64,000 nt of DNA, taken from contig NZ_KB822605.1 in assembly GCF_000364625.1 (NCBI RefSeq), positions 1 to 64,000 of the forward strand. Direction: 5' to 3'. The notes beneath the pieces were generated by a model. It worked only from the letters and a program-made list of their open reading frames with translations. It ran no database searches and was not told the origin of the DNA. The position numbers were made by a program, and so were the translations under genes. The stretch is from Pseudomonas thermotolerans DSM 14292 (GTDB lineage Bacteria; Pseudomonadota; Gammaproteobacteria; Pseudomonadales; Pseudomonadaceae). Shown one piece after another: positions 1-8,474 of the stretch; position 1 is the first letter of the stretch; the number at the start of each line of letters is the position of its first letter.

Positions 1-280
1 TCAGCTTGTAGAGGAACACTGCGGCGACGATGATCCAGGCGATCGGCCAGAGGCCATAGGCGAAGCCGTAGGCGGCGGAGGCGAAGGCCATGTCGGCGGG
101 CATGCCGTAGACGAAGATGGCGACCAGCAACGACAGCGCCAGGGTGATGGTGCCGGCGACGTGGCCTTTGAGACGGAGAACCGCAAGAGCAAGGAAGAAG
201 AAGACGATCGGCACGAGGGCCGCAAGTGCCGACAGGCCGAGGCTGCCGAGGGGAGTGTAGAGCTGCTGCCAGGTATCCAT
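1..280 (-). CDS. glcA: Glycolate/L-lactate permease, N-terminal part (runs off window)
   Basis: Imports glycolate (and usually lactate) with protons across the inner membrane and supplies the Glc oxidase encoded alongside. The 93 visible residues begin MDTWQQLYTPLGSLGLSALA and show the LldP/GlcA family pattern: a first membrane segment (about residues 16-38), a positively charged break (LRLKGH), a second hydrophobic segment, and the motif YGLWPIAWIIVAAVFLYKL. The ATG at 280 is preceded by AAGGGA about 7 nt upstream, which overlaps the stop of a possible 31-codon leader ORF. The rest of the gene lies beyond base 1. It sits downstream of glcB but behind a strong terminator. LldP and GlcA paralogues are alike in sequence, so the name rests on the operon context. 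Confidence 0.9.
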   Translation of the reverse strand, partial: MDTWQQLYTPLGSLGLSALAALVPIVFFFLALAVLRLKGHVAGTITLALSLLVAIFVYGMPADMAFASAAYGFAYGLWPIAWIIVAAVFLYKL

Positions 281-291
281 GGGGTTGTCCC

Positions 292-387
292 TTATTCTTG
301 TGGATGTGGTTTCTTGTTGTGTTCTAGCGAGCCGGCCAGGGTGTCTGGCGGATCGGAGAGCAGCGGGGGAGGCAGTCGGGTGGACAT
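292..387 (-). CDS. Possible 31-aa leader peptide upstream of glcA
   Basis: This short ORF starts at ATG 387, after AGAGGA at about 7 nt spacing, and ends in TAA at 292-294, 11 nt before the glcA start. Its TAA is part of the TAAGGGA sequence that would serve as the glcA ribosome binding site, so translation of the two could be coupled. The peptide is Pro-rich (it starts MSTRLPPPLLSDPP) and ends HNKKPHPQE. No family is recognised. It may be a translational leader or a chance ORF; only its placement and Shine-Dalgarno support it. Confidence 0.3.
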   Translation of the reverse strand: MSTRLPPPLLSDPPDTLAGSLEHNKKPHPQE

Positions 388-433
388 GGGCTGTTCCTCT
401 TGTGGTGTGATGAAAGGGATTCAGCAGTTACGG

Positions 434-466
434 AAAAGCCCCGGTGCGGGTTGCGCACCGGGGCTT
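434..466 (-). terminator. Rho-independent terminator after glcB
   Basis: A perfect 13-bp stem (AAGCCCCGGTGCG at 436-448 with CGCACCGGGGCTT at 454-466) closes a 5-nt loop. On the minus strand it is followed by TTTTCC. It begins 5 nt after the glcB stop codon and separates glcB from glcA. Confidence 0.85.
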
Positions 467-470
467 GGGG

Positions 471-2648
471 TCAGGCTTCCTGCTTGAAGCGCAGGCGCCA
501 GGCATGCAGCAGCGGCTCGGTGTAGCCGCTGGGTTGCTCGCGGCCCTTGAAGACCAGATCGCTGGCGGCCCGGAACGCATGGGAGCGCTCGAAGTCCGGG
601 GCCATCGGCCGGTAGGCCGGATCGCCGGCGTTCTGGCTGTCCACCACCTTGGCCATGCGCTGCAGGGTCTCGCGGACCTGGGCCTCGCCGACCACGCCAT
701 GGTGCAGCCAGTTGGCGATGTGCTGGGCGGAGATGCGCAGGGTGGCACGGTCTTCCATCAGGCCGACGTTGTGGATGTCCGGCACCTTGGAGCAGCCGAC
801 GCCCTGTTCGACCCAGCGCACCACGTAGCCGAGGATGCCCTGGCAGTTGTTGTCGAGCTCCTGCTGGATCTCCTCGGCGCTCCAGTTGCGCTCGGCGGCC
901 ACCGGCACGCTGAGCAGGTCGTTGAGCAGGCTGTCGCGCTGGCTGGCCAGGTCGACCTGTTCCAGCTCGCGCTGCACGGCCTGGACGTCGACCTGGTGAT
1001 AGTGCAGGGCGTGCAGGGTGGCGGCGGTCGGCGAGGGCACCCAGGCGGTGTTGGCGCCGGCCTTGGGATGACCGATCTTCTGCTCCAGCATGGCGGCCAT
1101 CATGTCCGGCATGGCCCACATGCCCTTGCCGATCTGCGCCCGGCCGCGCAGGCCGCAGGCCAGGCCGACCAGCACGTTGTTGCGCTCGTAGGCCTGGATC
1201 CACGTGGTGCTCTTCATGTCCCCCTTGCGCAGCATGGCGCCGGCCTCCATGGCGGTGTGCATCTCGTCGCCGGTGCGATCGAGGAAGCCGGTGTTGATGA
1301 AGGCCACGCGGTCCTTGGCGGCGGCGATGCAGGCCTTGAGGTTGACGCTGGTGCGCCGCTCCTCGTCCATGATGCCCATCTTCAGGGTGTGGCGCGGCAG
1401 GCCGAGGAGGTCCTCGACGCGGCCGAACAGCTCGTCGGCGAAGGCCACTTCCTTGGGACCGTGCATCTTCGGCTTGACGATGTACACGCTGCCGGTGCGC
1501 GAGTTGCCGCGGCGCTGGAGGTCGTGCAGGGCGATGGTGCTGGTGACCACGGCGTCGAGAATGCCTTCCGGAATCTCGTTGCCTTCGCCGTCCAGGATGG
1601 TGGGGTTGGTCATCAGGTGACCGACGTTTCGCACGAACAGCAGGGAGCGGCCGTGCAGGGTCAGCGCCGAGCCGTCAGCGGCGGTGTAGGTGCGGTCCGG
1701 GTTCAGACGGCGGACGATGGTCTTTCCGCCTTTCTCCAGGGTTTCCTCCAGGTCGCCCTTCATCAGGCCCAGCCAGTTGCGGTAGACGACGATCTTGTCG
1801 TCGGCGTCCACGGCGGCCACCGAGTCCTCGCAGTCCATGATGGTGGTCAGCGCGGCTTCCACCACCACGTCCTTCACCCCGGCGGCGTCGCTGCTGCCGA
1901 TGGTGCTGGTGCGGTCGATCTGGATCTCGAAGTGCAGGCCGTTGTTCTTCAGCAGCACGGCGCTGGGGGCCGCGGCGTCGCCCTGGTAGGCGATGAACTT
2001 CTCCGGCTGGGCCAGGCCGGTGGTGCTGCCATTCTGCAAGGCCACCACCAGCTGGCCGCCTTCCACGCGGTAGGCGGTCGCCTCGGCGTGGCTGCCGCTG
2101 GCCAGGGGCGCGGCCTGGTCGAGGAAGTTGCGGGCGAAGGCGATCACCCGGGCACCACGCACCGGGTTGTAGCCCTGGCCTTTCTCGGCGCCGTCGTCCT
2201 CGGGGATGGCGTCGGTGCCGTACAGGGCGTCGTACAGCGAGCCCCAGCGGGCGTTGGCGGCGTTCAGCGCATAGCGGGCGTTCATCACCGGCACCACCAG
2301 CTGCGGGCCAGCCTGCACTGCGATCTCGCTGTCCACGTTGCTGGTGCCGACCTGTACCTGCTCCGGCTGCGGCAGCAGATAGCCGATGGATTCCAGGAAG
2401 GCGCGGTAGGCAGCCATGTCCTTGATGGGGCCGGGGTTGGCGCGGTGCCAGGCGTCCAGCTCGCTCTGCAGGCGGTCGCGCTCGGCCAGCAGCTCGCGGT
2501 TGCGCGGCGCCAGGTCATGCACCAGGGCATCGAATCCCGTCCAGAAGGCATCGGCGGCAATGCCGGTGCCCGGCAGCACTTCCTCTTCGATGAAGCGCTT
2601 GAAATGGCTGGCTACTTGCAGGCGTTGGCAGTTTACGCGCTCGGTCAT
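471..2648 (-). CDS. glcB: Malate synthase G
   Basis: Condenses glyoxylate with acetyl-CoA to malate, so that carbon from glycolate oxidation enters the TCA cycle. It is cytosolic and monomeric. The 725-residue length equals that of family members. Malate synthase G motifs are visible: [36 protein letters not shown], the acidic/metal-site region [20 protein letters not shown], and [14 protein letters not shown]. The ATG at 2648 follows AGGAGAAGAAAAGA. It is the last gene of the glcDEFGB transcript and is followed at once by a terminator. The gap to glcG holds a GC-rich hairpin. Confidence 0.97.
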   Translation of the reverse strand: MTERVNCQRLQVASHFKRFIEEEVLPGTGIAADAFWTGFDALVHDLAPRNRELLAERDRLQSELDAWHRANPGPIKDMAAYRAFLESIGYLLPQPEQVQVGTSNVDSEIAVQAGPQLVVPVMNARYALNAANARWGSLYDALYGTDAIPEDDGAEKGQGYNPVRGARVIAFARNFLDQAAPLASGSHAEATAYRVEGGQLVVALQNGSTTGLAQPEKFIAYQGDAAAPSAVLLKNNGLHFEIQIDRTSTIGSSDAAGVKDVVVEAALTTIMDCEDSVAAVDADDKIVVYRNWLGLMKGDLEETLEKGGKTIVRRLNPDRTYTAADGSALTLHGRSLLFVRNVGHLMTNPTILDGEGNEIPEGILDAVVTSTIALHDLQRRGNSRTGSVYIVKPKMHGPKEVAFADELFGRVEDLLGLPRHTLKMGIMDEERRTSVNLKACIAAAKDRVAFINTGFLDRTGDEMHTAMEAGAMLRKGDMKSTTWIQAYERNNVLVGLACGLRGRAQIGKGMWAMPDMMAAMLEQKIGHPKAGANTAWVPSPTAATLHALHYHQVDVQAVQRELEQVDLASQRDSLLNDLLSVPVAAERNWSAEEIQQELDNNCQGILGYVVRWVEQGVGCSKVPDIHNVGLMEDRATLRISAQHIANWLHHGVVGEAQVRETLQRMAKVVDSQNAGDPAYRPMAPDFERSHAFRAASDLVFKGREQPSGYTEPLLHAWRLRFKQEA

Positions 2649-2737
2649 TCTTTTCTTCTCCTGCTTCGTTGTGCCCTTCTTCGCGGGTAAGAGGGCCAGG
2701 GGAGGGATCGTGGTCCCTGTTCCGACAAACTCATCCG

Positions 2738-2760
2738 GCGGCGGCCGAGGTCGCCGCCGC
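2738..2760 (-). other. Intercistronic hairpin between glcG and glcB
   Basis: GCGGCGGC (2738-2745) and GCCGCCGC (2753-2760) form a perfect 8-bp stem with a 7-nt loop. There is no U-run on the minus strand, so it is more likely an mRNA-processing or attenuating structure than a full terminator. Confidence 0.5.
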
Positions 2761-2768
2761 GTTCAGCC

Positions 2769-3167
2769 TCAGAGCGCGGCGATGCCGGCCTTGGCCACCT
2801 GGGCGTCCTGCTCGGCCTTGACCCCGGAGACGCCCACCGCACCGATCACCTGGCCGTCGACCAGCACCGGCACGCCACCTTCCAGAGCGGTGACGATGGG
2901 CGCGGTGACGAAGGCGGTGCGGCCGCCGTTGACCATGTCTTCGTAGCCCTTGGTCTCGCGGCGGCCGAGGGCGGCGCTGCGGGCCTTCTCGGTGGCGATG
3001 TAGGCGCCGATCGGCGCGCAGCCGTCGAGACGTTCGAGGGCCAGGGGATGACCGCCGTCGTCGACCACCACGATGGCCACCGGCCAGCTGTTCTTCTCGG
3101 CCTCGGCGCGGGCGGCGGCGAGGATGCGGGTGACTTCGCTCTGGGTCAGGACTGCTTTCTGTTGCAT
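2769..3167 (-). CDS. glcG: GlcG family protein (HbpS-like)
   Basis: This 132-residue protein of the GlcG/HbpS (DUF336) family accompanies glycolate oxidase operons. Its exact role is not established; relatives bind haem or act as small ligand-binding proteins. Visible family features are VAIVVVDDGGHPLALERLDG near residues 30-50, the ATEKARSAA helix and the glycine-rich end VPVLVDGQVIGAVGVSG. No signal peptide is present. It lies between glcF and glcB, with stem-loops in both flanking gaps, as expected for a polycistronic mRNA with differential segment stability. Confidence 0.9.
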   Translation of the reverse strand: MQQKAVLTQSEVTRILAAARAEAEKNSWPVAIVVVDDGGHPLALERLDGCAPIGAYIATEKARSAALGRRETKGYEDMVNGGRTAFVTAPIVTALEGGVPVLVDGQVIGAVGVSGVKAEQDAQVAKAGIAAL

Positions 3168-3195
3168 GGCTTTACTCCGGTTGATTCGTGGCCGT

Positions 3196-3217
3196 GCCGG
3201 GACTTGCGTGTCCCGGC
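3196..3217 (-). other. Intercistronic hairpin between glcF and glcG
   Basis: GCCGGGAC (3196-3203) pairs perfectly with GTCCCGGC (3210-3217) around a 6-nt loop. No T-tract follows. It is probably an mRNA-stabilising or processing element within the glc transcript. Confidence 0.45.
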
Positions 3218-3257
3218 GCGGCGGTTGTCCGTGTCGCTCTGGGTAAAGAGGACGGGT

Positions 3258-4475
3258 TCAGTTGATGGCTTCTTCCACCAGTTCGATCCAGTGGCGAACC
3301 GGGGTCCGTCCGGCGCCGTCGAGGTGGGTCTGGCAGCCGATGTTGGCGGTGACGATGACTTCGGGCTTGCCGCTTTCCAGGGCATCCAGCTTGCGGTCGC
3401 GCAGCTGCCTGGAGAGCTCCGGCTGGGTCAGCGAGTAAGTGCCCGCCGAGCCGCAGCACAGGTGGCTGTCCGGCACGCTGGTGAGGTCGAAGCCGAGGCG
3501 CTTGAGCACATCCTCCACCGCGCCGCCGAGCTTCTGGGCGTGCTGCAGGGTGCAGGGGCAGTGGAAGGCCAGGCGCTTGTCGCCGCGGATGCCGAGCCGT
3601 TCCAGCGGCTCCTTGCGCAGCACCTCGACCAGGTCCAGGGCCAGTTCGCTGACCCGCTTGGCCTTGGCCGCGTACTGCGGGTCGTTCTCCAGCATGTGGC
3701 CGTAGTCGCGGACGAAGGCGCCGCAACCGCTGGCAGTCTGCACGATGGCCTCGGCACCGGCCTCGATGGCCGGCCACCAGGCGTCGATGTTGCGACGGGC
3801 GCGCTCCAGCCCCTGTTCCTGGGCGTTCAGGTGGTAGTCCACAGCGCCGCAGCAGCCGGCCTGCGGGGCGGCGATCACGCTGATGCCCAGGCGGTCGAGG
3901 ACGCGCGCGGCGGCGGCGTTGGTGTTTGGCGACAGGGACGGCTGCACGCAGCCTTCCAGCATCAGCACGCGGCGAGCATGGCGCGGCTCGGGACGCGGCT
4001 TGGCCGGGTGCGGCTGGCGTGGCAGCTTGTTCTGCAGGTTTTCCGGCAGCAGCGGGCGGAACACCTGGCCGGCGCGGGTCAGCGCCTTGAACAGCTTGGG
4101 TCGCGGCACCACGGCGCGCAGACCACTGCGCAGCATGCGCTCGCCGAGGGGGCGCGGCACGTACTCCTCGACCACCGCGCGGCCGATGTCCAGCAGGTTG
4201 TGGTAGTCCACGCCGGACGGGCAGGTGGTCTCGCAGTTGCGGCAGCTCAGGCAGCGGTCCAGGTGCAGCTGGGTCTTGGCGGTGACTTCCTGGCCTTCGA
4301 GAACCTGCTTGATCAGGTAGATGCGTCCGCGCGGGCCGTCCAGCTCGTCACCCAGCAGCTGGTAGGTGGGGCAGGTGGCGGTGCAGAAGCCGCAATGCAC
4401 GCAGGCGCGCAGGATACGTTCAGCCTCTTCGGCGCGGGGCAGGCGCTTGGCTTGTTCGCTCAGATTGGTTTGCAT
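3258..4475 (-). CDS. glcF: Glycolate oxidase iron-sulfur subunit
   Basis: The iron-sulfur subunit of the membrane-associated glycolate oxidase GlcDEF passes electrons from the flavin subunits to the quinone pool. The 405-residue product carries a [4Fe-4S] motif, CVHCGFCTATCP (Cys25, 28, 31, 35), and a second one, CLSCRNCETTCP, about 50 residues later. Two CCG domains follow (AGCCGAVDYH and HLCCGSAGTY). The ATG at 4475 gives MQTNLSEQAKRLP, matching the family N-terminus; the reading frame continues open upstream only as a shadow over glcE. It lies 8 bp after the glcE stop, which fits co-translation. Confidence 0.96.
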   Translation of the reverse strand: MQTNLSEQAKRLPRAEEAERILRACVHCGFCTATCPTYQLLGDELDGPRGRIYLIKQVLEGQEVTAKTQLHLDRCLSCRNCETTCPSGVDYHNLLDIGRAVVEEYVPRPLGERMLRSGLRAVVPRPKLFKALTRAGQVFRPLLPENLQNKLPRQPHPAKPRPEPRHARRVLMLEGCVQPSLSPNTNAAAARVLDRLGISVIAAPQAGCCGAVDYHLNAQEQGLERARRNIDAWWPAIEAGAEAIVQTASGCGAFVRDYGHMLENDPQYAAKAKRVSELALDLVEVLRKEPLERLGIRGDKRLAFHCPCTLQHAQKLGGAVEDVLKRLGFDLTSVPDSHLCCGSAGTYSLTQPELSRQLRDRKLDALESGKPEVIVTANIGCQTHLDGAGRTPVRHWIELVEEAIN

Positions 4476-4483
4476 GGCTGTTC

Positions 4484-5536
4484 TCAGACTTCCGCGTACA
4501 TGCGACCGGGGTTGAAGATGCCCTGGGGGTCGAGTTGGCGCTTGAGACTCTGGTGGTAGCGCAGCAGGGCCGCGGGCAACGGGTGGAAGGAGTCGTCGCC
4601 GGGCGCGTAGCGGGTGGCATGGCCGCCGACTGCGCTCACCACGCGGCGGATGGTCTCGGCGTCGGCCTCGGACTTCAGCCAGCGCTGCGCGCCGCCCCAG
4701 TCGATCAGTTGCTCGCCGGGCAGCTCCAGCGGCGGGGTGTTGTTGGGCAGCGACAGCCGCCACAGCGGCGCCGGGTTGGCGAAGAACGCCAGGCGCTGCT
4801 CGCGCAGGTCCTGCCAGAAGCCGTTGTCGAGGTGCTCGCCACCGAGACGTTGGCGGGCGGCCTGCACCGAGCCTTCACCACCTTCCAGGCGCAGGTGCAG
4901 GGCCTGGCCGTCGTAGCAGGCGGCGCTGATCGGCATCGGCTGCTGGCCCCAGATGGCCAGCTCGCGCAGGGCCTCGGCCACGCCCAGTTCCAGGCTTAGG
5001 CTGACGCACTGACGCGGCTTGGGCAGCACCTTGAGGGACACCTCGGTGATCAGCCCCAGGCAGCCGAAGCTGCCGGCCAGCAGGCGCGACAGGTCATAGC
5101 CGGCGACGTTCTTCATCACCTCGCCACCGAAGCGCAGCAGCTTGCCGTGGCCGGTGATCACCCGAGTGCCGAGGACGAAGTCGCGCACCGAGCCGGCCCA
5201 GGGGCGGCGCGGGCCGGACAGGCCGCTGGCGACCATGCCGCCCAGGGTGGCGCCGTCGCCTAGGTGCGGCGGCTCGCAGGGCAGCATCTGCCCGGCGGCG
5301 TCGAGGACTTCCTCGATTTCCTTCAGCGGGGTGCCGGCGCGGGCGGTGAGCACCAGCTCGGTGGGGTCGTAGCTGACGATGCCGTGGTGGATGCGGGTGT
5401 CCAGCACCTCGCCGTTCAGCGGACGGCCGAGAAGGCTCTTGGTGTTGCCGCCCTGGATGCGCAGGGCGACGCCCTCGTTGAGGGCATAGCTGACCTGTTC
5501 CAGCAGGGCGGTGCTGGCGTCGTAATCGGCTCGCAT
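4484..5536 (-). CDS. glcE: Glycolate oxidase FAD-binding subunit
   Basis: The second flavin (PCMH-type) subunit of glycolate oxidase, 350 residues, as in characterised GlcE. Visible elements are IQGGNTKSLLG near residue 30, the FAD-pyrophosphate loop GDGATLGGMVASGLSGPRR around residue 95-115, and GGEVMKNVAGYDLSRLLAGS. The C-terminus ends DPQGIFNPGRMY, typical of the family. The start ATG (5536-5534) overlaps the glcD stop by one base (TGATG), implying translational coupling. The much longer open frame upstream on this strand is a shadow of glcD. Confidence 0.96.
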   Translation of the reverse strand: MRADYDASTALLEQVSYALNEGVALRIQGGNTKSLLGRPLNGEVLDTRIHHGIVSYDPTELVLTARAGTPLKEIEEVLDAAGQMLPCEPPHLGDGATLGGMVASGLSGPRRPWAGSVRDFVLGTRVITGHGKLLRFGGEVMKNVAGYDLSRLLAGSFGCLGLITEVSLKVLPKPRQCVSLSLELGVAEALRELAIWGQQPMPISAACYDGQALHLRLEGGEGSVQAARQRLGGEHLDNGFWQDLREQRLAFFANPAPLWRLSLPNNTPPLELPGEQLIDWGGAQRWLKSEADAETIRRVVSAVGGHATRYAPGDDSFHPLPAALLRYHQSLKRQLDPQGIFNPGRMYAEV

Positions 5537-7035
5537 CAGAATCGCTCCAGTTCGGGGAAGGGCAACTGCCCGTGGTGCACGTGCATGGCGCCGAATTCGG
5601 CACAGCGGTGCAGGGTCGGGATGTTCTTGCCGGGGTTGAGCAGGCGCTGCGGGTCGAAGGCCGCTTTCACCGCGTGGAACAGGGTGATTTCGTCGCTGTT
5701 GAACTGGGCGCACATCTGGTTGATCTTCTCGCGGCCCACGCCGTGCTCGCCGGTGATGCTGCCGCCGACTTCCACGCAGAGCTCGAGGATCTTGCCGCCG
5801 ATGGCCTCGGCGCGTTCCAGCTCGCCGGGGACGTTGGCATCGAAGAGGATCAGCGGGTGCATGTTGCCGTCGCCGGCGTGGAACACGTTGGCCACCCGCA
5901 GGCCGAACTCTTCGGAGAGCTTGGCGATGCCGTTGAGCACGCGCGGCAGCTCGCGGCGCGGGATGGTGCCATCCATGCAGTAGTAGTCCGGGGAGATGCG
6001 GCCGACCGCCGGGAAGGCGTTCTTGCGGCCGGCCCAGAAGCGCGCCCGCTCGGCCTCGTCGCGGGCCAGGCGCACGTCGGTGGCGCCGGCGGCCTTGAGC
6101 ACCGCCTCCACCCGTGCGCAGTCTTCCTGCACGTCGGCCTCCACGCCGTCCAGCTCGCAGAGCAGGATGGCCGCGGCATCCACCGGGTAGCCGGCGTGGA
6201 TGAAGTCCTCGGCGGCGCGAATCGACAGATTGTCCATCATCTCCAGACCGCCGGGGATGATGCCCGCGGCGATGATGTCGCCCACCGCGCGGCCGGCCTT
6301 CTCCACCGAGTCGAAGGCGGCCAGCAGCACCTTGGCCACCTGCGGCTTGGGCAACAGCTTGACGGTCACCTCGGTGACCACCCCGAGCATGCCTTCGGAG
6401 CCGGTGAACAGCGCCAGCAGGTCGAAGCCAGGAGCATCCAGAGCGTCGCTGCCGAGGGTGATGCGCTCGCCCTCGATGGTGAGAATGTCCACCTTCAGCA
6501 GGTTGTGGACGGTCAGGCCGTACTTCAGGCAGTGCACGCCGCCGGCGTTTTCCGCCACGTTGCCGCCGATGGAGCAGGCGATCTGCGAGGAAGGGTCCGG
6601 GGCGTAATAAAGATCGTAGGGCGCTGCGGCCTGGGAGATGGCCAGGTTGCGTACGCCGGGCTGGACGCGGGCGAAGCGGCCCGCGGGGTTCACCTCGAGG
6701 ATGCGGTTGAAGCGCGCCATCACCAGCAGAATGCCCTGTTCCAGGGGCAGGGCGCCGCCGGACAGGCCGGTACCGGCGCCGCGGGCGACCACCGGCACGT
6801 TGCGGGCGTGACAGAGCTTGAGCAGGGTCTCGACCTGCTCGATGCGCTCCGGCAGAACTACCAGCATCGGCATGGTGCGATAGGCGGAAAGCCCGTCGCA
6901 TTCGTAGGGTTTCAGGTCTTCCTGGCTGTGCAGGATTTCCAGATCGGGCAGTGCCTCGCGCAGTTCCGCGAGCAGGGCGGCCTTGTCCACCTTGGGCAGG
7001 GCACCATCGAGGCGTTCGTCGTAAAGAATGTTCAT
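5536..7035 (-). CDS. glcD: Glycolate oxidase, FAD-linked catalytic subunit
   Basis: Oxidises glycolate (and D-lactate) to glyoxylate within GlcDEF. The 499-residue product has a PCMH-type FAD domain (ARGAGTGLSGGALPLEQGIL near residue 85; SSQIACSIGGNVAENAGG near 150) and an FAD-oxidase C-terminal domain with the metal/substrate His motif VFHAGDGNMHPL and GSITGEHGVGREK. It is the first gene of the minus-strand glc operon. The 263-bp gap to the divergent glcC contains two FadR-type operators. It overlaps glcE by one base. Confidence 0.97.
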   Translation of the reverse strand: MNILYDERLDGALPKVDKAALLAELREALPDLEILHSQEDLKPYECDGLSAYRTMPMLVVLPERIEQVETLLKLCHARNVPVVARGAGTGLSGGALPLEQGILLVMARFNRILEVNPAGRFARVQPGVRNLAISQAAAPYDLYYAPDPSSQIACSIGGNVAENAGGVHCLKYGLTVHNLLKVDILTIEGERITLGSDALDAPGFDLLALFTGSEGMLGVVTEVTVKLLPKPQVAKVLLAAFDSVEKAGRAVGDIIAAGIIPGGLEMMDNLSIRAAEDFIHAGYPVDAAAILLCELDGVEADVQEDCARVEAVLKAAGATDVRLARDEAERARFWAGRKNAFPAVGRISPDYYCMDGTIPRRELPRVLNGIAKLSEEFGLRVANVFHAGDGNMHPLILFDANVPGELERAEAIGGKILELCVEVGGSITGEHGVGREKINQMCAQFNSDEITLFHAVKAAFDPQRLLNPGKNIPTLHRCAEFGAMHVHHGQLPFPELERF

Positions 7036-7171
7036 GCGGGCTCTGGGTCGCGTTTTCGTGGTCCTCGGAACCGGCCCACTGCCGCTTGGCAGGAGGCGCT
7101 GGCCGGGCTCGTCGAGCTTCAGGCGGAATCAGGTTGGCCTCTTGGAGTGAACCTCGTCCACTTACTACATG

Positions 7172-7186
7172 ACTGGTCGGACCAGT
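7172..7186. promoter_or_regulatory. FadR/GlcC-type operator, copy 1
   Basis: ACTGGTCGGACCAGT is a 15-bp palindrome except for its centre. It fits the TGGTC-N-GACCA operator shape of FadR-subfamily GntR regulators. It lies 136 bp upstream of the glcD start and is the exact reverse complement of a second copy 99 bp away. GlcC is the obvious ligand-responsive binder. Confidence 0.8.
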
Positions 7187-7270
7187 TTTTTAGGCGCAAC
7201 CTTGAGTCACAGCCTGTAATTACGGGAGTTTATGGAGTAGTGTGTGTCCAGGTTTTTCACTTGTCCTACC

Positions 7271-7285
7271 ACTGGTCCGACCAGT
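7271..7285. promoter_or_regulatory. FadR/GlcC-type operator, copy 2
   Basis: ACTGGTCCGACCAGT lies 13 bp before the glcC ATG and is the reverse complement of the copy at 7172-7186. Its position over the start region of glcC suggests autoregulation, while the distal copy would act on glcD. Confidence 0.8.
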
Positions 7286-7298
7286 TAGCGAGGCTTTG

Positions 7299-8072
7299 AT
7301 GGACAGCGCTACTACACAGCAGAAACGCCGGGTCGCCGACGAGGTGGCAGAGCGCATCGAGCGCCTGATCGTCGACGGAGTACTCAAGGTAGGCCAGGCT
7401 CTGCCTTCCGAACGGCGCCTGGTGGAGAAGCTCGGCTGCTCGCGCTCGGCGCTGCGTGAGGGCCTGCGCATCCTGCGTGGGCGCGGAATCGTGGATACCG
7501 AGCAGGGCCGGGGCTCCTTCGTTGCCGACCTGAATCGTGGCAACGACATCACGCCGCTGATGCACCTGTTCAGCTCGCAGCCACGCACCCTCTACGACCT
7601 GCTGGAGGTGCGTGCGCTGCTGGAAGGGGAGTCGGCGCGCCTGGCGGCGATACGCGCTACCGACGTCGACCTGCTGATGATCAAGCGCCGCTACGAGGAC
7701 ATGCTGGCCGCCTACGACGAGCCGCAGCCCCTGGATCCCCGCGAGCATGCGCGGCGCGACCACGCCTTCCACCGGGCGATCAGCGAGGCCTCCCACAACC
7801 CGGTGCTGGTCCACACCCTGCAGTCGCTGAGCGAGCTGATGCTGAGCACGGTGTTCGCCTCGGTGAACAACCTCTACCACCGTCCCGCCCAGAAGCGGCA
7901 GATCGACCGCCAGCACACCCGGCTCTACCACGCGGTGATCGAACGCCTGCCCGAACAGGCCCAGCGTGCCGCCCGCGAGCACATCAACAGCATCCGTGAC
8001 AACCTGCGCGAGATCGAGCAGGAGGAACAGCGTCTGGTGCGCGCCACCATGCGTCTGGAGGGCTGGCAGTAG
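7299..8072 (+). CDS. glcC: GntR/FadR-family regulator of the glycolate operon
   Basis: Transcription factor that probably senses glycolate and activates the divergent glcDEFGB genes. The 257-residue protein starts MDSATTQQKRRVADEVAERI. It has an N-terminal winged helix (VGQALPSERRLVEKLGCSRSALREGLRIL, about residues 28-56, with the GntR signature PSER) and a C-terminal all-helical FCD effector domain containing the metal-binding pattern DHAFHRAISEASHN plus later His residues. ATG 7299 follows GCGAGG. An earlier in-frame ATG at 7242 would put the coding region over operator copy 2 and is not preferred. The closest relatives by organisation are GlcC, LldR and PdhR. Confidence 0.92.
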   Translation: MDSATTQQKRRVADEVAERIERLIVDGVLKVGQALPSERRLVEKLGCSRSALREGLRILRGRGIVDTEQGRGSFVADLNRGNDITPLMHLFSSQPRTLYDLLEVRALLEGESARLAAIRATDVDLLMIKRRYEDMLAAYDEPQPLDPREHARRDHAFHRAISEASHNPVLVHTLQSLSELMLSTVFASVNNLYHRPAQKRQIDRQHTRLYHAVIERLPEQAQRAAREHINSIRDNLREIEQEEQRLVRATMRLEGWQ

Positions 8073-8230
8073 CTGGCTGGGCCGAGGAGGAGGGGAGTAG
8101 TACCCCTGGTCCGCCCCTGCAGCCTGGCCAAAAAATCGCCTGTCAGGCTGAACCGCTGACGGCTTCCCCGCTCAAACCATCAAAAGGGCAGCCCTTCGGG
8201 CATGCCTTCACTACTGCAAGGGAGGACCTC

Positions 8231-8461
8231 ATGGCGAAGTGGCTCATCACCTTCAGCAAGGACAACGCGACGGATACCCTGGAGATCCACTCCGACCACA
8301 AGCCGAGCATGGAGGAGGCGGTGGTCCATGTACGGCAGTGGGCCGACCAGCATCTGGAGCGGGGTGATTTCGGCGACCGCGAGGACCGGCTCAGCGACGA
8401 GCCGGCGGTGGAACTGCTGCATCTGTACGGCATCACTATCACTGGCATTGCCAAGATCTGA
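8231..8461 (+). CDS. Small protein of unknown function (76 aa)
   Basis: The gene starts at ATG 8231 after a very good ribosome site, GGGAGGACCTC. The product begins MAKWLITFSKDNATDTLEIH and ends with a hydrophobic beta-like run (LLHLYGITITGIAKI). It has no signal peptide, no cysteine and a high acidic content. I do not recognise a family. The next gene (GFA protein) starts 13 bp after its stop, so the two are probably co-transcribed. Confidence 0.75.
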   Translation: MAKWLITFSKDNATDTLEIHSDHKPSMEEAVVHVRQWADQHLERGDFGDREDRLSDEPAVELLHLYGITITGIAKI

Positions 8462-8474
8462 CCGGGGCAGAGCG

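Noticed and set aside
444-2690. Long plus-strand ORF (748 codons) opposite glcB
   Set aside because: It is an antisense shadow of a clear malate synthase G gene; high GC at third codon positions keeps opposite frames open. Similar long shadows cover glcD, opmB/mux, tamB and liuB.
4484-6901. glcE frame open upstream to 6901
   Set aside because: The extension is an Arg/Pro-rich shadow over glcD; the ATG at 5536 overlapping the glcD stop gives the family-length protein.
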